From Streptomyces sp. NBC_01775 (GTDB lineage: Bacteria > Actinomycetota > Actinomycetes > Streptomycetales > Streptomycetaceae), in contig NZ_CP109105.1 of NCBI RefSeq assembly GCF_035917675.1, forward strand, positions 186,001 through 250,000: a stretch of DNA of 64,000 nucleotides. Reading direction: 5' to 3'. The position numbers and the translations under genes are program-made. Shown here piece by piece: positions 55,069 to 63,779 of this stretch; position 1 is the stretch's first letter; each line of letters begins with the position of its first letter. The notes below the pieces were generated by a model. It had not been told where the DNA came from and searched no databases. It saw only the letters and a list, made by a program, of their open reading frames with translations.

Positions 55069-55671
55069 TCAGGTATGTGTGAGGGCGGGAGGTGGTGCGC
55101 TGAGGGTGGCTCCGAAGGTGGCGAAGATGTCGGTGAGTCGGCTGCCGGGGGTGGCGGCCGGCGCGGGGCCGCGCGGGGGGTGCGAAGGCCCCCCGGTTGA
55201 CGAGATCGACGCGGCCGGGGTGGCACTGTCCTGCCACAGCGGGTAGAAGGTCGCGGGGTCGCCCTGAAGGACTCGCACGAGCCGTTCGGTGGATGGCCAG
55301 GCGGGCAGCAGTGTGCCGTTGAGGGCTGCGCTGATCTGTTCGGGCGTGAGCGCGTGGTCGAGGACGATGGCGATGGCGCGGGCTGTGGGCGTCCCGCAGC
55401 GCTGGTGGAGGGCGCTGAGGGCGGAAGCGAGGTCGGCGCCGGGTGTGGCCTTCCCCAAGGAGGTGCTCGCGCGGGATTTGCGGTGCAGTTTCTCGACGGT
55501 CAGGTAGCGGTCCTCGTCCTCCCAGATCCGTCGCAGGGTGCACACGTCGGCTCCCAGCGCGCGTCCGAGGCGTTCGGTCACCTCCCAGGAGGGGAAGCGC
55601 TGGCCGGCCAGGACGCGGCTGAGGTAGGAGGCTGAGACGCCGACGCGCAGTCCGAGGTGACGTAGTGGCAT
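55069..55671 (-). CDS. XRE-type HTH protein, start uncertain
   Basis: From ATG 55671: MPLRHLGLRVGVSASYLSRV, then LAGQRFPSWEVTERLGRALG, a Cro/C1 HTH whose first helix (LAPVLSRLQRAAR) is encoded upstream of this ATG. No usual start codon precedes it before an in-frame TAG at about 55873, so the N-terminus may be decayed. The rest (LHQRCGTPTARAIAIVLDHA, FYPLWQDSA) matches Streptomyces helical regulators. The tail is Pro/Ala-rich. Confidence 0.6.
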   Translation of the reverse strand: MPLRHLGLRVGVSASYLSRVLAGQRFPSWEVTERLGRALGADVCTLRRIWEDEDRYLTVEKLHRKSRASTSLGKATPGADLASALSALHQRCGTPTARAIAIVLDHALTPEQISAALNGTLLPAWPSTERLVRVLQGDPATFYPLWQDSATPAASISSTGGPSHPPRGPAPAATPGSRLTDIFATFGATLSAPPPALTHT

Positions 55672-56039
55672 GCGCGCGGCTCGTTGGAGGCGGGAGAGGA
55701 CGGGGGCGAGCTGTTTGCGTGCGCGCAGGTGGACGGGCGCCGCGTCCTTGGGTGGGGGGTCCTCGACGAGTTGCGCAGGTGGGGGGCGTCGGTGGCGTCG
55801 GGGCGGGGGTTGCCGGGGTGGAGTCGGTTGTAGCGGCGGTGGTGGAAGTGACGCCGGGCGGTCTCGGGGCTATTGCGTAGATAGACGGCCCGGGCGAAGC
55901 ATCCCCCTCCGGCGCCCGGCACAACGAGCCGTACGCCCGCCACGGACAGAGCGGACACCGCCACGCACGCCCTCCGCCTGCCGCACTCCTATCCGTTAGC
56001 AGTACGGATCTGCGTACTCCGCCACGGAAAGACGCGCCG

Positions 56040-56570
56040 GTGAGCCAGCATGAAGACATGCCCGAACCCCACGCGACCGTGATGGAAATCGTCCGCGCCT
56101 CCATGAACCCTGCCTGCCGCACGACCACACGTCGTACCGATCACCCCGCCTGCCGCGTCATGGCCCGCGAAGCGCACGCCGACGCCGACGACGGTGGCAT
56201 GGACCGTGTACTGCTCCTGGCGACAGGCACGGCAGCCAGCGCAACGGCGGTGACTACCGTTCTCGCCCAGGAGAGCGACCAGACACCCGAGACTCTCGTG
56301 GACTCGATGGAGTCGGCAGCAGCCGCCCGAGGCAAGGAATTTTCTATCGGCCCGGTCCTGCGGGGCATGCTCACGGACCACGGCGGGCCCGGTGCAGAGG
56401 AGCTCGGGAAGGCATTCGCGCGAGACCAGGGTGAGTTCTACGACCTGGTGGTGGAGCTCGCCGACTACACCGCCAGCTGCATCCAGATGCGCGCCGTCAA
56501 ATTCCGCGTTCCGGTGCGGGAGTCCCTGAACGACCTGAACGAGATGCTCAAGGACTTCGTCAGTGCGTAG
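56040..56570 (+). CDS. 176-aa hypothetical protein
   Basis: From GTG 56040 (ATG 56058 possible). The N-terminal part (EPHATVMEIVRASMNPACRT) is basic. The C-terminal 120 residues (LLLATGTAASATAVTTVLAQ, DSMESAAAARGKEFSIGPVL, GEFYDLVVELADYTASCIQM, RESLNDLNEMLKDFVS) look like a compact helical domain. No recognised family. Confidence 0.5.
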   Translation: MSQHEDMPEPHATVMEIVRASMNPACRTTTRRTDHPACRVMAREAHADADDGGMDRVLLLATGTAASATAVTTVLAQESDQTPETLVDSMESAAAARGKEFSIGPVLRGMLTDHGGPGAEELGKAFARDQGEFYDLVVELADYTASCIQMRAVKFRVPVRESLNDLNEMLKDFVSA

Positions 56571-56707
56571 CGCGGAAACCGCCCTCCCCGCCCAGAGTCC
56601 CCGACCGCGCCAGACCCTCCACCACTCTCTCGGCTGCTCCTCGGCCGGCATCGCCGGTTGAGCCTGGGCCTGGTCGCGGCGGCGTCCGTGACCAGGCCCA
56701 GGATGCT

Positions 56708-57364
56708 TCAGCTCGCGATCTCGGTGCTCACCCTCGCCGCGGGGCACTCGGTGGCGCGCTGGGTGAGGGCGTTCTTCTCCGCCCGGTCGATGGTGAGTTG
56801 CCAGCGGGTTTTGGTGGCGACCCAGTCGGACAGGTACTGACACGACGCGTCGGCGCTCGGCACCCACCACGTGCTGGGGTCCTGGTCGCTTTTCTGGCGA
56901 TTCGATCGCGCAGTGACCGCGACGAGACTGCGTTCGCTACCAAGATCGTTGGCGTAGCGCATGCGCCGGTCCGCATCCCATTTCGACGCCCCGCTGTCCC
57001 ACGCCTCGGCCAAGGGGACCATGTGATCGATATCGAGGGCCCCAGCCTTGCTCACGGTGATGTCGTCGTAGTACGAACGCCACTGACCTCCCAAAATCTT
57101 GCAGCCCGCGCCGACCGTGGGCTTTTCGACCGCCTCGGCAATCAGCACCTCGGCGCGCGTGTTGCAGCCGTCGCGGTCCGCGTCCACCCAGTGTTTGAAG
57201 GACGTCCTCTTGTAGCCCGCCCTCGACTCCTCGTCGACGGGCAGGGCCTGGACGGCGCGCTGCACCGGCAGGTCGACGCGCTGGGGAGCGGGCTCGGCCA
57301 CAGCCGGAGCCGCGGCGGCCAGGAGCGGGGTGGCAAGGGCGGCGGCCAGCAGGCTGCGGGTCAT
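56708..57364 (-). CDS. secreted HNH endonuclease family protein
   Basis: 218 residues from ATG 57364. Signal peptide MTRSLLAAALATPLLAAAAP then AVAEP. The mature part has KHWVDADRDGCNTRAEVLIA, then the HNH-type core LDIDHMVPLAEAWDSGASKW, ADRRMRYANDL and NRQKSDQDPSTWWVP, with conserved cysteines likely in disulfides. It belongs to the DUF1524/GmrSD-C-like secreted nucleases of Streptomyces. It is likely extracellular and degrades nucleic acid. Confidence 0.9.
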   Translation of the reverse strand: MTRSLLAAALATPLLAAAAPAVAEPAPQRVDLPVQRAVQALPVDEESRAGYKRTSFKHWVDADRDGCNTRAEVLIAEAVEKPTVGAGCKILGGQWRSYYDDITVSKAGALDIDHMVPLAEAWDSGASKWDADRRMRYANDLGSERSLVAVTARSNRQKSDQDPSTWWVPSADASCQYLSDWVATKTRWQLTIDRAEKNALTQRATECPAARVSTEIAS

Positions 57365-57563
57365 AGTGATCACGTCGTAGTCGTATCGCCCGCAGCCTCT
57401 CATGTGTTCCGCATGGCAAAGCAGTTCACCCGACCGAGGGGCGCCGGGCTGGACGCGTAGCCTCCAGCTGCGACTGAGCATTCCAGTTGGCCCGTTGAGC
57501 ACCACAGCTGGCTAACTGGAACATGGCCTCGTGCCGAGGCGATACTCCTTCGACTACGGTCGG

Positions 57564-59306
57564 CTACCGCTTCACACGGCCACGAATGGCGAGGGCAGCT
57601 AGACCGAGCAGGACCGGCTCGGTGACACGGGAGGCCATCTCGGTGTACGTGCCGAAGGTGGTCAGGCCCTGACCGGAAGAACGGAATACTACCGAGTTGA
57701 TGACCACTCGCAATGACTTCTCGAACCGGTCAGGGGTCATGCGTTGTGTGAGCGGTCCGTCAGGCGTGGCTGCCTCGGGAGTGTCGGTGGTCAGCGAGAT
57801 GCGCTGGTCTGTGAGCTTGCCGGTGGTCTCGGGTTTCTGGTCATCCTTGGGCAGGCCCCACAGCGTCATCAGCAGCACGGTGGTGGTCATGGCCAGCAAC
57901 AGCCACCCGAGGGCGCGGGAAGCGCGCAGGCCGTACCCCGATACCGCCCAGTACGCGGCGAGCACGCTCCGCTCACCCAAGGGAATGTCGTCAGCGTGGC
58001 GGCGCATTTCCATCTCGCCGTAATAAAAATCCGCTGCTCCGGGCTCGTGTTTGCCGTCCTCGAATGCCTTGCGTAGCTGCCGGTATACAGGCGCCAGCGC
58101 CGCCGGGTCCAGTACATCAACCCCCTCTGGGGCGGGAGTCGTCCAGCCATCCGTGCCGGTACTGCGGGCGGTACGCCAGTGCTGCTCTTCGGCCAGGGTG
58201 CGGCGCGGCGTCCAGCGAACGGGCCATACCCCGCGCCGGCGCAGGCCGGATGGGGTGGCGGGCAGGTGATAGAGCCCTTCCAGTCGTAGTTGGTCGAGGT
58301 GCACGGTCCCAGCAAAGAGGCACTGGGTGAGGTCGATATCGGCGAGCAGAAGATGTGCGGCGTCCGCGCCTCGCAGGGACACCACCTGCACACGGGGGTT
58401 CTGCCGATCCAGTTCGGGCTCTTCCGACCCCGGGGGATCGGTAAATGGCAGCGTGAACGGCCGGGAGTGAGTGGCGACAATTACTGGGTATTCCAATACT
58501 GCGTCGCTCAAGTCGACGGTTGCATAGCGTAGGCGCAGTGCTGCCGTGGCGGCCCATCGCGTCCGTCGGCACAGCACCGTGGGCGCCGCCACTTCGATTG
58601 TCACGGCTGCCCCAAACGTCGCCTCCGAGAGATCCAGCGTCCCGCAGCAAGACATGGGCCCCAGTTTGGGCGCGCGTTGGAAGTTTGTTCGGTGGAATTT
58701 GGTGTCGCCCTTGATGCGCGCGTCTGCGAACGAGGCAAGCCCGCCAAACTCCATCATGTGGAACGAGGCGCTGCCACTGATGTCCACCTTCGTGAAGATG
58801 CCATTCCCGCCGATTCTCGCCAGGGCGAACGAGATGTCACCGTCGACCTCTACATGGAAGAAGTTGACGTGATTGCTGAATTCTGACCGGCTGAAATCGG
58901 TTTTCCCCTTGAATGTCGCCCCCACGAATTCAACGTCCCCGCGAAAGCGCGCCTCGGTGAACCTGGCCTCACCATTGAATACCGCCCTCGTGAAGCGGAC
59001 ATCCCCCTCAAACTCCGCATCCATGAATAAGGCGCTTCCCAGGTGGGCCCGGTCGTCGGCAGTGGGCGTGAGCGCGGAGAGCAGTTTTGCCAGTAGTACC
59101 CCGTCGAACCGGGTGCCTCGGTGGTCGATGTCGGCGCCGGGCTGCAAGCTCGCCAAGTAGGCCGAACGATCGGCTTCCTCGAGGTGAGCCAGGCAGTAGT
59201 CATGCGATCCGACCCTGATCCCGCGGCAGTCAGGCTCAGCTTCGTGTCCGCAGTGCGGCCAGGGAGGGGTGGGGGTGGTTGGCACGGTGCCGTTGCTAGC
59301 GGTCAT
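57564..59306 (-). CDS. pentapeptide-repeat protein with C-terminal membrane segments
   Basis: 580 residues from ATG 59306 (MTASNGTVPTTPTPPWPHCG). A Cys/His-bearing head (CGHEAEPDCRGIRVGSHDYC) is followed at about 75-260 by pentapeptide repeats with the A(D/N)(L/F)XX pattern (ALFMDAEFEGDVRFTRAVFN, GEARFTEARFRGDVEFVGAT). A soluble spacer and membrane segments (LGWLLLAMTTTVLLMTLWGL; EPVLLGLAALAIRG) close it. The repeats form a right-handed beta helix. The function of such fusions is unknown; it probably sits at the membrane. Confidence 0.82.
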   Translation of the reverse strand: MTASNGTVPTTPTPPWPHCGHEAEPDCRGIRVGSHDYCLAHLEEADRSAYLASLQPGADIDHRGTRFDGVLLAKLLSALTPTADDRAHLGSALFMDAEFEGDVRFTRAVFNGEARFTEARFRGDVEFVGATFKGKTDFSRSEFSNHVNFFHVEVDGDISFALARIGGNGIFTKVDISGSASFHMMEFGGLASFADARIKGDTKFHRTNFQRAPKLGPMSCCGTLDLSEATFGAAVTIEVAAPTVLCRRTRWAATAALRLRYATVDLSDAVLEYPVIVATHSRPFTLPFTDPPGSEEPELDRQNPRVQVVSLRGADAAHLLLADIDLTQCLFAGTVHLDQLRLEGLYHLPATPSGLRRRGVWPVRWTPRRTLAEEQHWRTARSTGTDGWTTPAPEGVDVLDPAALAPVYRQLRKAFEDGKHEPGAADFYYGEMEMRRHADDIPLGERSVLAAYWAVSGYGLRASRALGWLLLAMTTTVLLMTLWGLPKDDQKPETTGKLTDQRISLTTDTPEAATPDGPLTQRMTPDRFEKSLRVVINSVVFRSSGQGLTTFGTYTEMASRVTEPVLLGLAALAIRGRVKR

Positions 59307-59591
59307 GACCGGGGGGACGATGGCGCGCCGACCACAGGTTGCTGAGGCAGCCGAAGCGACAATCTTGGACAAGTATCTGCTGGTTCCAGTCGGTGGAGCA
59401 GGCAGGGCACCAAGCGCTCAACTGGCCAACAGAAGGGCTCAGTCACACCAGACCGCACCGGCAATGGACCGTCCCGCGCACCAAATAATCGAACACGATA
59501 TCGTTTCTAGCGTGGGTGAAGGTGATTCTACTCGGCAACGGGAAGCGGTGGAGGCACGGCCGTGGCGTGCCAAGGATGGTCCCGGGTCTCA
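59307..59591. other. no gene seen
   Basis: The strand upstream of the pentapeptide-repeat gene is less GC-rich around 59480-59520 (AATAATCGAACACGATATCG), a possible promoter area. Confidence 0.35.
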
Positions 59592-59645
59592 GCTTGTTGT
59601 TTATCTGAAGAGGTCGAAACGGGCCTCCTCAGATAAGCAACAAGC
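59592..59645. terminator. 17-bp imperfect hairpin after the ligase fragment
   Basis: GCTTGTTGTTTATCTGA (59592-59608) and TCAGATAAGCAACAAGC (59629-59645) pair with one mismatch. It lies directly beyond the stop of the minus-strand ligase fragment. It is probably a transcription terminator, possibly serving both directions. Confidence 0.6.
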
Positions 59646-60005
59646 TCAGTGTCCCTCGAAATCGGGAAGTTCATCAGGGGAGAGGTCGGGGCGTAGGCGT
59701 CTGATTCGCACCGGATGTCTCCACCGGCCGCGGTCCTGGGCCGCGTCGCCCTCAAACTCCACGACGGCCGTTGGCCGCACGCACCGGTGCTCCAGCGCCT
59801 CGCGCGTGCCCCAGCCGGCGGAGAAGGTGACTTCCCGCCAGGGGTGGTCGGGCGCGGCCGCCCCCAGGACGCCGCCGATCTGCTGGCGCAGCGAGAGGGG
59901 CAGCGGGGTGCTGCGGGCGACCAGCCGCAGGCGGCCTGCCTCGTCCCAGCGGCCGAGGAGCACGGTGTGCGGCATGGTGAGGGGGCCGGTGACCGCGCCG
60001 ATCAC
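59646..60005 (-). pseudogene. C-terminal fragment of an ATP-dependent DNA ligase
   Basis: Reads IGAVTGPLTMPHTVLLGRWD, then RLRLVARSTPLPLSLRQQIG, REVTFSAGWGTREALEHRCV and RHPVRIRRLRPDLSPDELP. It is the C-terminal OB-fold part. The N-terminal nucleotidyl-transferase start of a ligase lies on the same strand at 63294-63588, with the middle lost and other genes between. Confidence 0.7.
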
Positions 60006-60205
60006 CGCGTCGTGCGCACTGCGCGAGCACTGGCAGATATGCAGTATTTGGAAGGTGCGCTATTCACGCTCAGACGTGCCGGGACGGGGTGATCTGCCCG
60101 GGGCGGAGGGAGGACTGAAGGGGCTGGCGCAGGTCTTCGCCATGGTGCTGGGCCTCGTCACCAGCGCAGCAGTGGCCCGCGCTGTCGGCTTCTCCTTGGC
60201 GCCAT

Positions 60206-60280
60206 GGTCGCGGCGCCGGGAGTTTTCGCTGCACCGACAGCGTCTGCTGCGACGCGGCGAAGACTCCCGGCGCCGACCAC
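60206..60280. repeat. 18-bp imperfect inverted repeat in gene-free DNA
   Basis: GGCGCCGGGAGTTTTCGC (60212-60229) and GCGAAGACTCCCGGCGCC (60257-60274) pair with one mismatch, with a 27-nt loop; GGTCG/GACC outside extends the symmetry. The stretch 60006-60437 has no convincing gene. It could be a recombination site or hairpin. Confidence 0.55.
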
Positions 60281-60437
60281 GAGTCCCGCTCGTCAGACTG
60301 CGCCGCACCGGACCGCACCGCCAGGACGCGGCCGGGCCAGCTCCCGCATGCCGCCTGACCTACTCATCGATGTCCGGACGTCGTCATGGGTCCCGGGGGC
60401 CGTACAGCAAAGGCTTTACGAAGAGCTACGATCCTGT

Positions 60438-60875
60438 CTACTGGCTGTCCTCTGCCGCCAGATCCTGCACGTGTGCCACGGCCTCGCCCAAAAGTCGTGC
60501 GGGGACGAGCCAGTAGTCGTAAATGCCGCCCTGCGCGGAGTTGTAGCCGCAGAGCACGGCCACGCCCGTGCCGAGTTGGTCCTTGAGCTCGCTGGCCAGC
60601 CAGCCTACAAAGCCGCTGTTGTCGGCCGCTGCCGGGAAGTGGAAGGCGAAGACGCCGAAGACCTCCGCCTCGTCGCCCTGCGCCGGTCCGAGGACCGACC
60701 AGCTCTCCTCGTCGCGCACCAGAGCCAGCGCGTCGGCGGACGGCTGCGGTACCGGCCCTCCGGGGTGCTCGTGGTACGCCCAGTGCCCAGGCAATACCTC
60801 GAAGGCGGCTTCCGCCAGCACCCGGCGCAGCCGCGCGCGAGTTTCCTGTTGTGTTTCGTGACTGATGCTAACCAT
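60438..60875 (-). CDS. DUF6196-like hypothetical protein
   Basis: 145 residues from ATG 60875: MVSISHETQQETRARLRRVL, then EAAFEVLPGHWAYHEHPGGP, ALALVRDEESWSVLGPAQGD, AEVFGVFAFHFPAAADNSGF and DYWLVPARLLGEAVAHV. It looks intact. It resembles a small uncharacterised Streptomyces family that I associate with DUF6196. The role is unknown. Confidence 0.6.
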   Translation of the reverse strand: MVSISHETQQETRARLRRVLAEAAFEVLPGHWAYHEHPGGPVPQPSADALALVRDEESWSVLGPAQGDEAEVFGVFAFHFPAAADNSGFVGWLASELKDQLGTGVAVLCGYNSAQGGIYDYWLVPARLLGEAVAHVQDLAAEDSQ

Positions 60876-60951
60876 GGGCCGTTCAACCGCGGACATCACA
60901 CCGAGATTCCCGCCCCGGATGCCGAGGGGTCGTCACCATCAGTCACCATAA

Positions 60952-63288
60952 CTACGTACAGCTACTTTCCGCTTGGTCGCGCCGACCCGAGCGGAGGGCC
61001 CTGTGGGTGGCGGGCGGCGAGGTAGTCGGTCCACCGGCCGCCGGCGAATTGAGCCCATCGGTGGGCGGTGGCGGGGTGAGGCCGAACAGGTCGGCGACCA
61101 CGGCGGGTGGCAGGTCGGTGATGGCTTCCATCATTGCGGTGTTGCGTGCGGCCCGGACCGGCAGCTCATAGCGCCTGAGGGTGTCGGCCAGCCCCATGGA
61201 AATGCGGGGGCGGCCCAGGCTGTGGCCCGGCAGCAGGTAGCCGGTGGCATCGTGAAGCTGCCGCTGATGTGCAGGAGCACCGTGGAGACTTGAGAACTGC
61301 GTTTCGATCAGGTGGGCCAGCGCGGGCGGGAGAACCATGGGGTGGCGGTCGAGCGTGAGGTAGGTCGCTTGGGCATCCCGGTGAAAGTGGTCGGCGGTCA
61401 GCTCGACGATCCGGGACAGGGGGAGGGCGTAGAGGCGGACCTCGAGGGGGAGGGTGGCCTCGTGGAGGCGGCGGTGGAGCTGCCGGTGGAGGAGGTCCTC
61501 GGGCTGGAAGTGCTCAGGACTTCGGCTGGGCGGGTAGTGGAGGGTGACCCCGTGGGTGAGGTTGCGGGCTTTCGCCCAGCGGAGGAAGGGGATGATGCGG
61601 CTGCGCATGGTGGGGTGCTCGATCAGCCACAGGTCCAGGTCGGTTTGTGTGAGGGAAGCGAACTGGATGTTCTGGGTGTCCAGCCAGGTCAGGAAGGCGG
61701 CGGCGAAGCGGATGTCGCGGCAATCTCCCTTGTAGGCGCCCAGGCTGTAGCGCCCGCGCGTTGAGCGGCGGCGTGCGTCTCGCACCACGCCCCATTCGGC
61801 GAAGGGCCTGATGATGGTGACGTGGTGGGCTGGTAGTTGGGTGAGAGTACGTGCGAGCCAGATTTCCAGCCGGGCGAAATTCTCATCCCGCCTGGGGAGG
61901 ATGCCTGCGGTGACCAGGAGGTCGCGCACATAGCGCATGGAGTTGTTTGGCGGAGGAGCATCGAGGGTCTGGTGGCTGATCTTCGTCGGTTCCTGCGCCA
62001 GGCTGGCCAGCAGCGTGGAGACCGGGCTGCGGCGCAGCCATTCAAGGACGGGGTAGGGGTTGTCCGCTTGAGCCAGGACATCTGCGAGTGGCTCCAGGAC
62101 GGGCGGGACGGTGTTTTCATCGGTGGAGAGCAGGCTGCGTACCTTGCGTGTGAGTGAGTAGTGCGGGCACAGGCTGTCCGGCCGCAGAAGGCCAGTAGAG
62201 GAGCATCGCGCGCAAGCCGCCGCGGAGTTTTGGTGCCCGCAGCACGCGCCGCACAGATCTTCACCCTCATCAGTTCGGCCGACGAGAATCCCGCTTCGCC
62301 CGCACTGGCTGCAAGGGGCAGGTGTGCGGCGCCGCCATCGGTAACAGCGGTCGCACACCGGACCCAGGGGCCAGGTCGTCTTGACCGGCTGCTGCTGCCC
62401 GCAGATGCCGCAGGTGCGCAGGGGCCGTGGGGTGCAGGTGGAGCAGTGGAAAGCCCCCCGGCCCTTGTCGATGTGCTGGCCCTGCCGGATACGGCCGCAC
62501 ACACAGCACGGCTTCTTCGGCTCCTGGTAGCAGTCGCCGCAGATATCCGGCTGCCCTCCCTTGGCCTTCGACCGGATCGAGGCGATACGGCCGCACACCC
62601 CACACTTCCTCGGCGGACTGGTGTAACAGCTGCTGCACACTGGGCCTTGCGGTGTGTGTGCGTTGACCCGGCGCTGACGGCCGCAGCGCACGCAGCGACG
62701 GCGGTGGACCGGGCAGCAGATCTGACACAGAAGCCGGCCCTCGCTCCCGTTGCGGCGGCAGATCATCAAGCGGTGGCAGTTCTCGCACTCCTGCCGGGCG
62801 TCGGGCTCTCTGTCCCGGGAGGGCTTGCAGATGGTTCCCTCGGGTCGGCGGACGTGCAGCCTCCTGACCTTCCCGCACCGGGCGTAGGAACTATGTTGGC
62901 GCCGCGACGCGCACGTTCCGCAGACTCGGCCATCAAAGGTGGACCCGCACGGCAGGGGGCTGGTGCGGCCACAGTCCGCGCACGCCACACGCGCCACCGT
63001 AGCCCCGTGCCCAGCATTGACCAGCAGGTCCAAGACCCTGACCAGTACCGCCGGACAATGAGGGGAGGAAGATGTCAAGGCATCCGGGTGCTGCCGCAAG
63101 TGCTCCGCCAGAGCGTGCGCGTTCGGACCGCGCCATGCCCTGGCCCCCTCCAGCACCGCCTGGACCGTCTCCCGGTCCAGTCCTGGCCCGATGGCCTCAA
63201 TCAGACAAGTCCGAATCAGGGAACGGGCTTCCTCCAGTTCGGCCCGGAGCCGAATCTGGTCGGGGGTTAAGTAGCCGGGCCTCCTCAT
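60952..63288 (-). CDS. multi-zinc-ribbon protein, integrase-like C-terminus, C-terminal frameshift
   Basis: 778 residues from ATG 63288. After a helical head come about nine CxxC pairs (CADCGR, CENCHR, CVRCGR..CSSCY, CGVCGR..CGDCY, CCVCGR..CSTC, CGICGQ..CDRCY, CSQCGR..CGACC), residues about 115-370. The rest is helical: NSMRYVRDLLVTAGILPRRD, IRPFAEWGVVRDARR, FLTWLDTQNIQFASLTQTDL, YALPLSRIVELTADHFHRDA and RRYELPVRAARNTAMMEAIT, a pattern I associate with Streptomyces recombinase-like proteins. At about 61072 the frame slips: DLFGLTP should continue ATAHRWAQFAGGRWTDYLAA in the next frame. It is probably a mobile-element protein inserted in a ligase gene. Confidence 0.65.
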   Translation of the reverse strand: MRRPGYLTPDQIRLRAELEEARSLIRTCLIEAIGPGLDRETVQAVLEGARAWRGPNAHALAEHLRQHPDALTSSSPHCPAVLVRVLDLLVNAGHGATVARVACADCGRTSPLPCGSTFDGRVCGTCASRRQHSSYARCGKVRRLHVRRPEGTICKPSRDREPDARQECENCHRLMICRRNGSEGRLLCQICCPVHRRRCVRCGRQRRVNAHTPQGPVCSSCYTSPPRKCGVCGRIASIRSKAKGGQPDICGDCYQEPKKPCCVCGRIRQGQHIDKGRGAFHCSTCTPRPLRTCGICGQQQPVKTTWPLGPVCDRCYRWRRRTPAPCSQCGRSGILVGRTDEGEDLCGACCGHQNSAAACARCSSTGLLRPDSLCPHYSLTRKVRSLLSTDENTVPPVLEPLADVLAQADNPYPVLEWLRRSPVSTLLASLAQEPTKISHQTLDAPPPNNSMRYVRDLLVTAGILPRRDENFARLEIWLARTLTQLPAHHVTIIRPFAEWGVVRDARRRSTRGRYSLGAYKGDCRDIRFAAAFLTWLDTQNIQFASLTQTDLDLWLIEHPTMRSRIIPFLRWAKARNLTHGVTLHYPPSRSPEHFQPEDLLHRQLHRRLHEATLPLEVRLYALPLSRIVELTADHFHRDAQATYLTLDRHPMVLPPALAHLIETQFSSLHGAPAHQRQLHDATGYLLPGHSLGRPRISMGLADTLRRYELPVRAARNTAMMEAITDLPPAVVADLFGLTPPPPTDGLNSPAAGGPTTSPPATHRALRSGRRDQAESSCT

Positions 63289-63293
63289 GGCTG

Positions 63294-63588
63294 CCCCGGC
63301 CGACGGATCACCGTGCGCCGGCAGCTCCGCGAGTTGGTCGGCGGCCCGGACGATCTCGGGGAAGGCGCCGCCCATGTCCGTGCCCCGCCGGGCCTGGAGG
63401 TAGGTGCCGCCGGGACGCGCGAAGCGGATACAGCGGAAGCCGTCCCACTTGGCCTCGTACCAAAGCCCCCGGCGGCGGGGAAGGTCCTCGATCGGGCGGG
63501 CGAGCATGGGAGCGATCGGCGGGGACAGAGCAGGCACACGGCCACCAGGGTGCAGCGCGGGGGATAAACGGGTGTCGCGAGTGTGCAC
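63294..63588 (-). pseudogene. N-terminal fragment of an ATP-dependent DNA ligase
   Basis: Reads PPIAPMLARPIEDLPRRRGL, then WYEAKWDGFRCIRFA with the adenylated Lys in EAKWDGFR, and LQARRGTDMGGAFPEIVRAA. It stops making sense after LAELPAHGDP and is in frame with the zinc-ribbon gene that follows, giving a chimeric frame. The matching C-terminal part is at 59646-60005. Confidence 0.75.
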
Positions 63589-63779
63589 CGACCCGGAGGT
63601 GTCCCTGGGACGGGCATGCCCGTGCCGCCAGCATCGGCGTCACCAGCGGAGTGGTGCTGAGTGTGATCCAGGTTTTTCGGAGTTCGGCGGTCTGTGGATG
63701 TCGAGAACGTGCCACCGGCTCCGTCCCAGGGACATCAGCGGCCAGCACCGGCCGCACGGGGAAGAAGGAGAAACCAGCA

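Noticed and set aside
54980..56128. 382-residue minus-strand frame
   Set aside because: Pro/Arg/Thr-rich without any domain; the HTH protein in another frame of the same strand explains the region.
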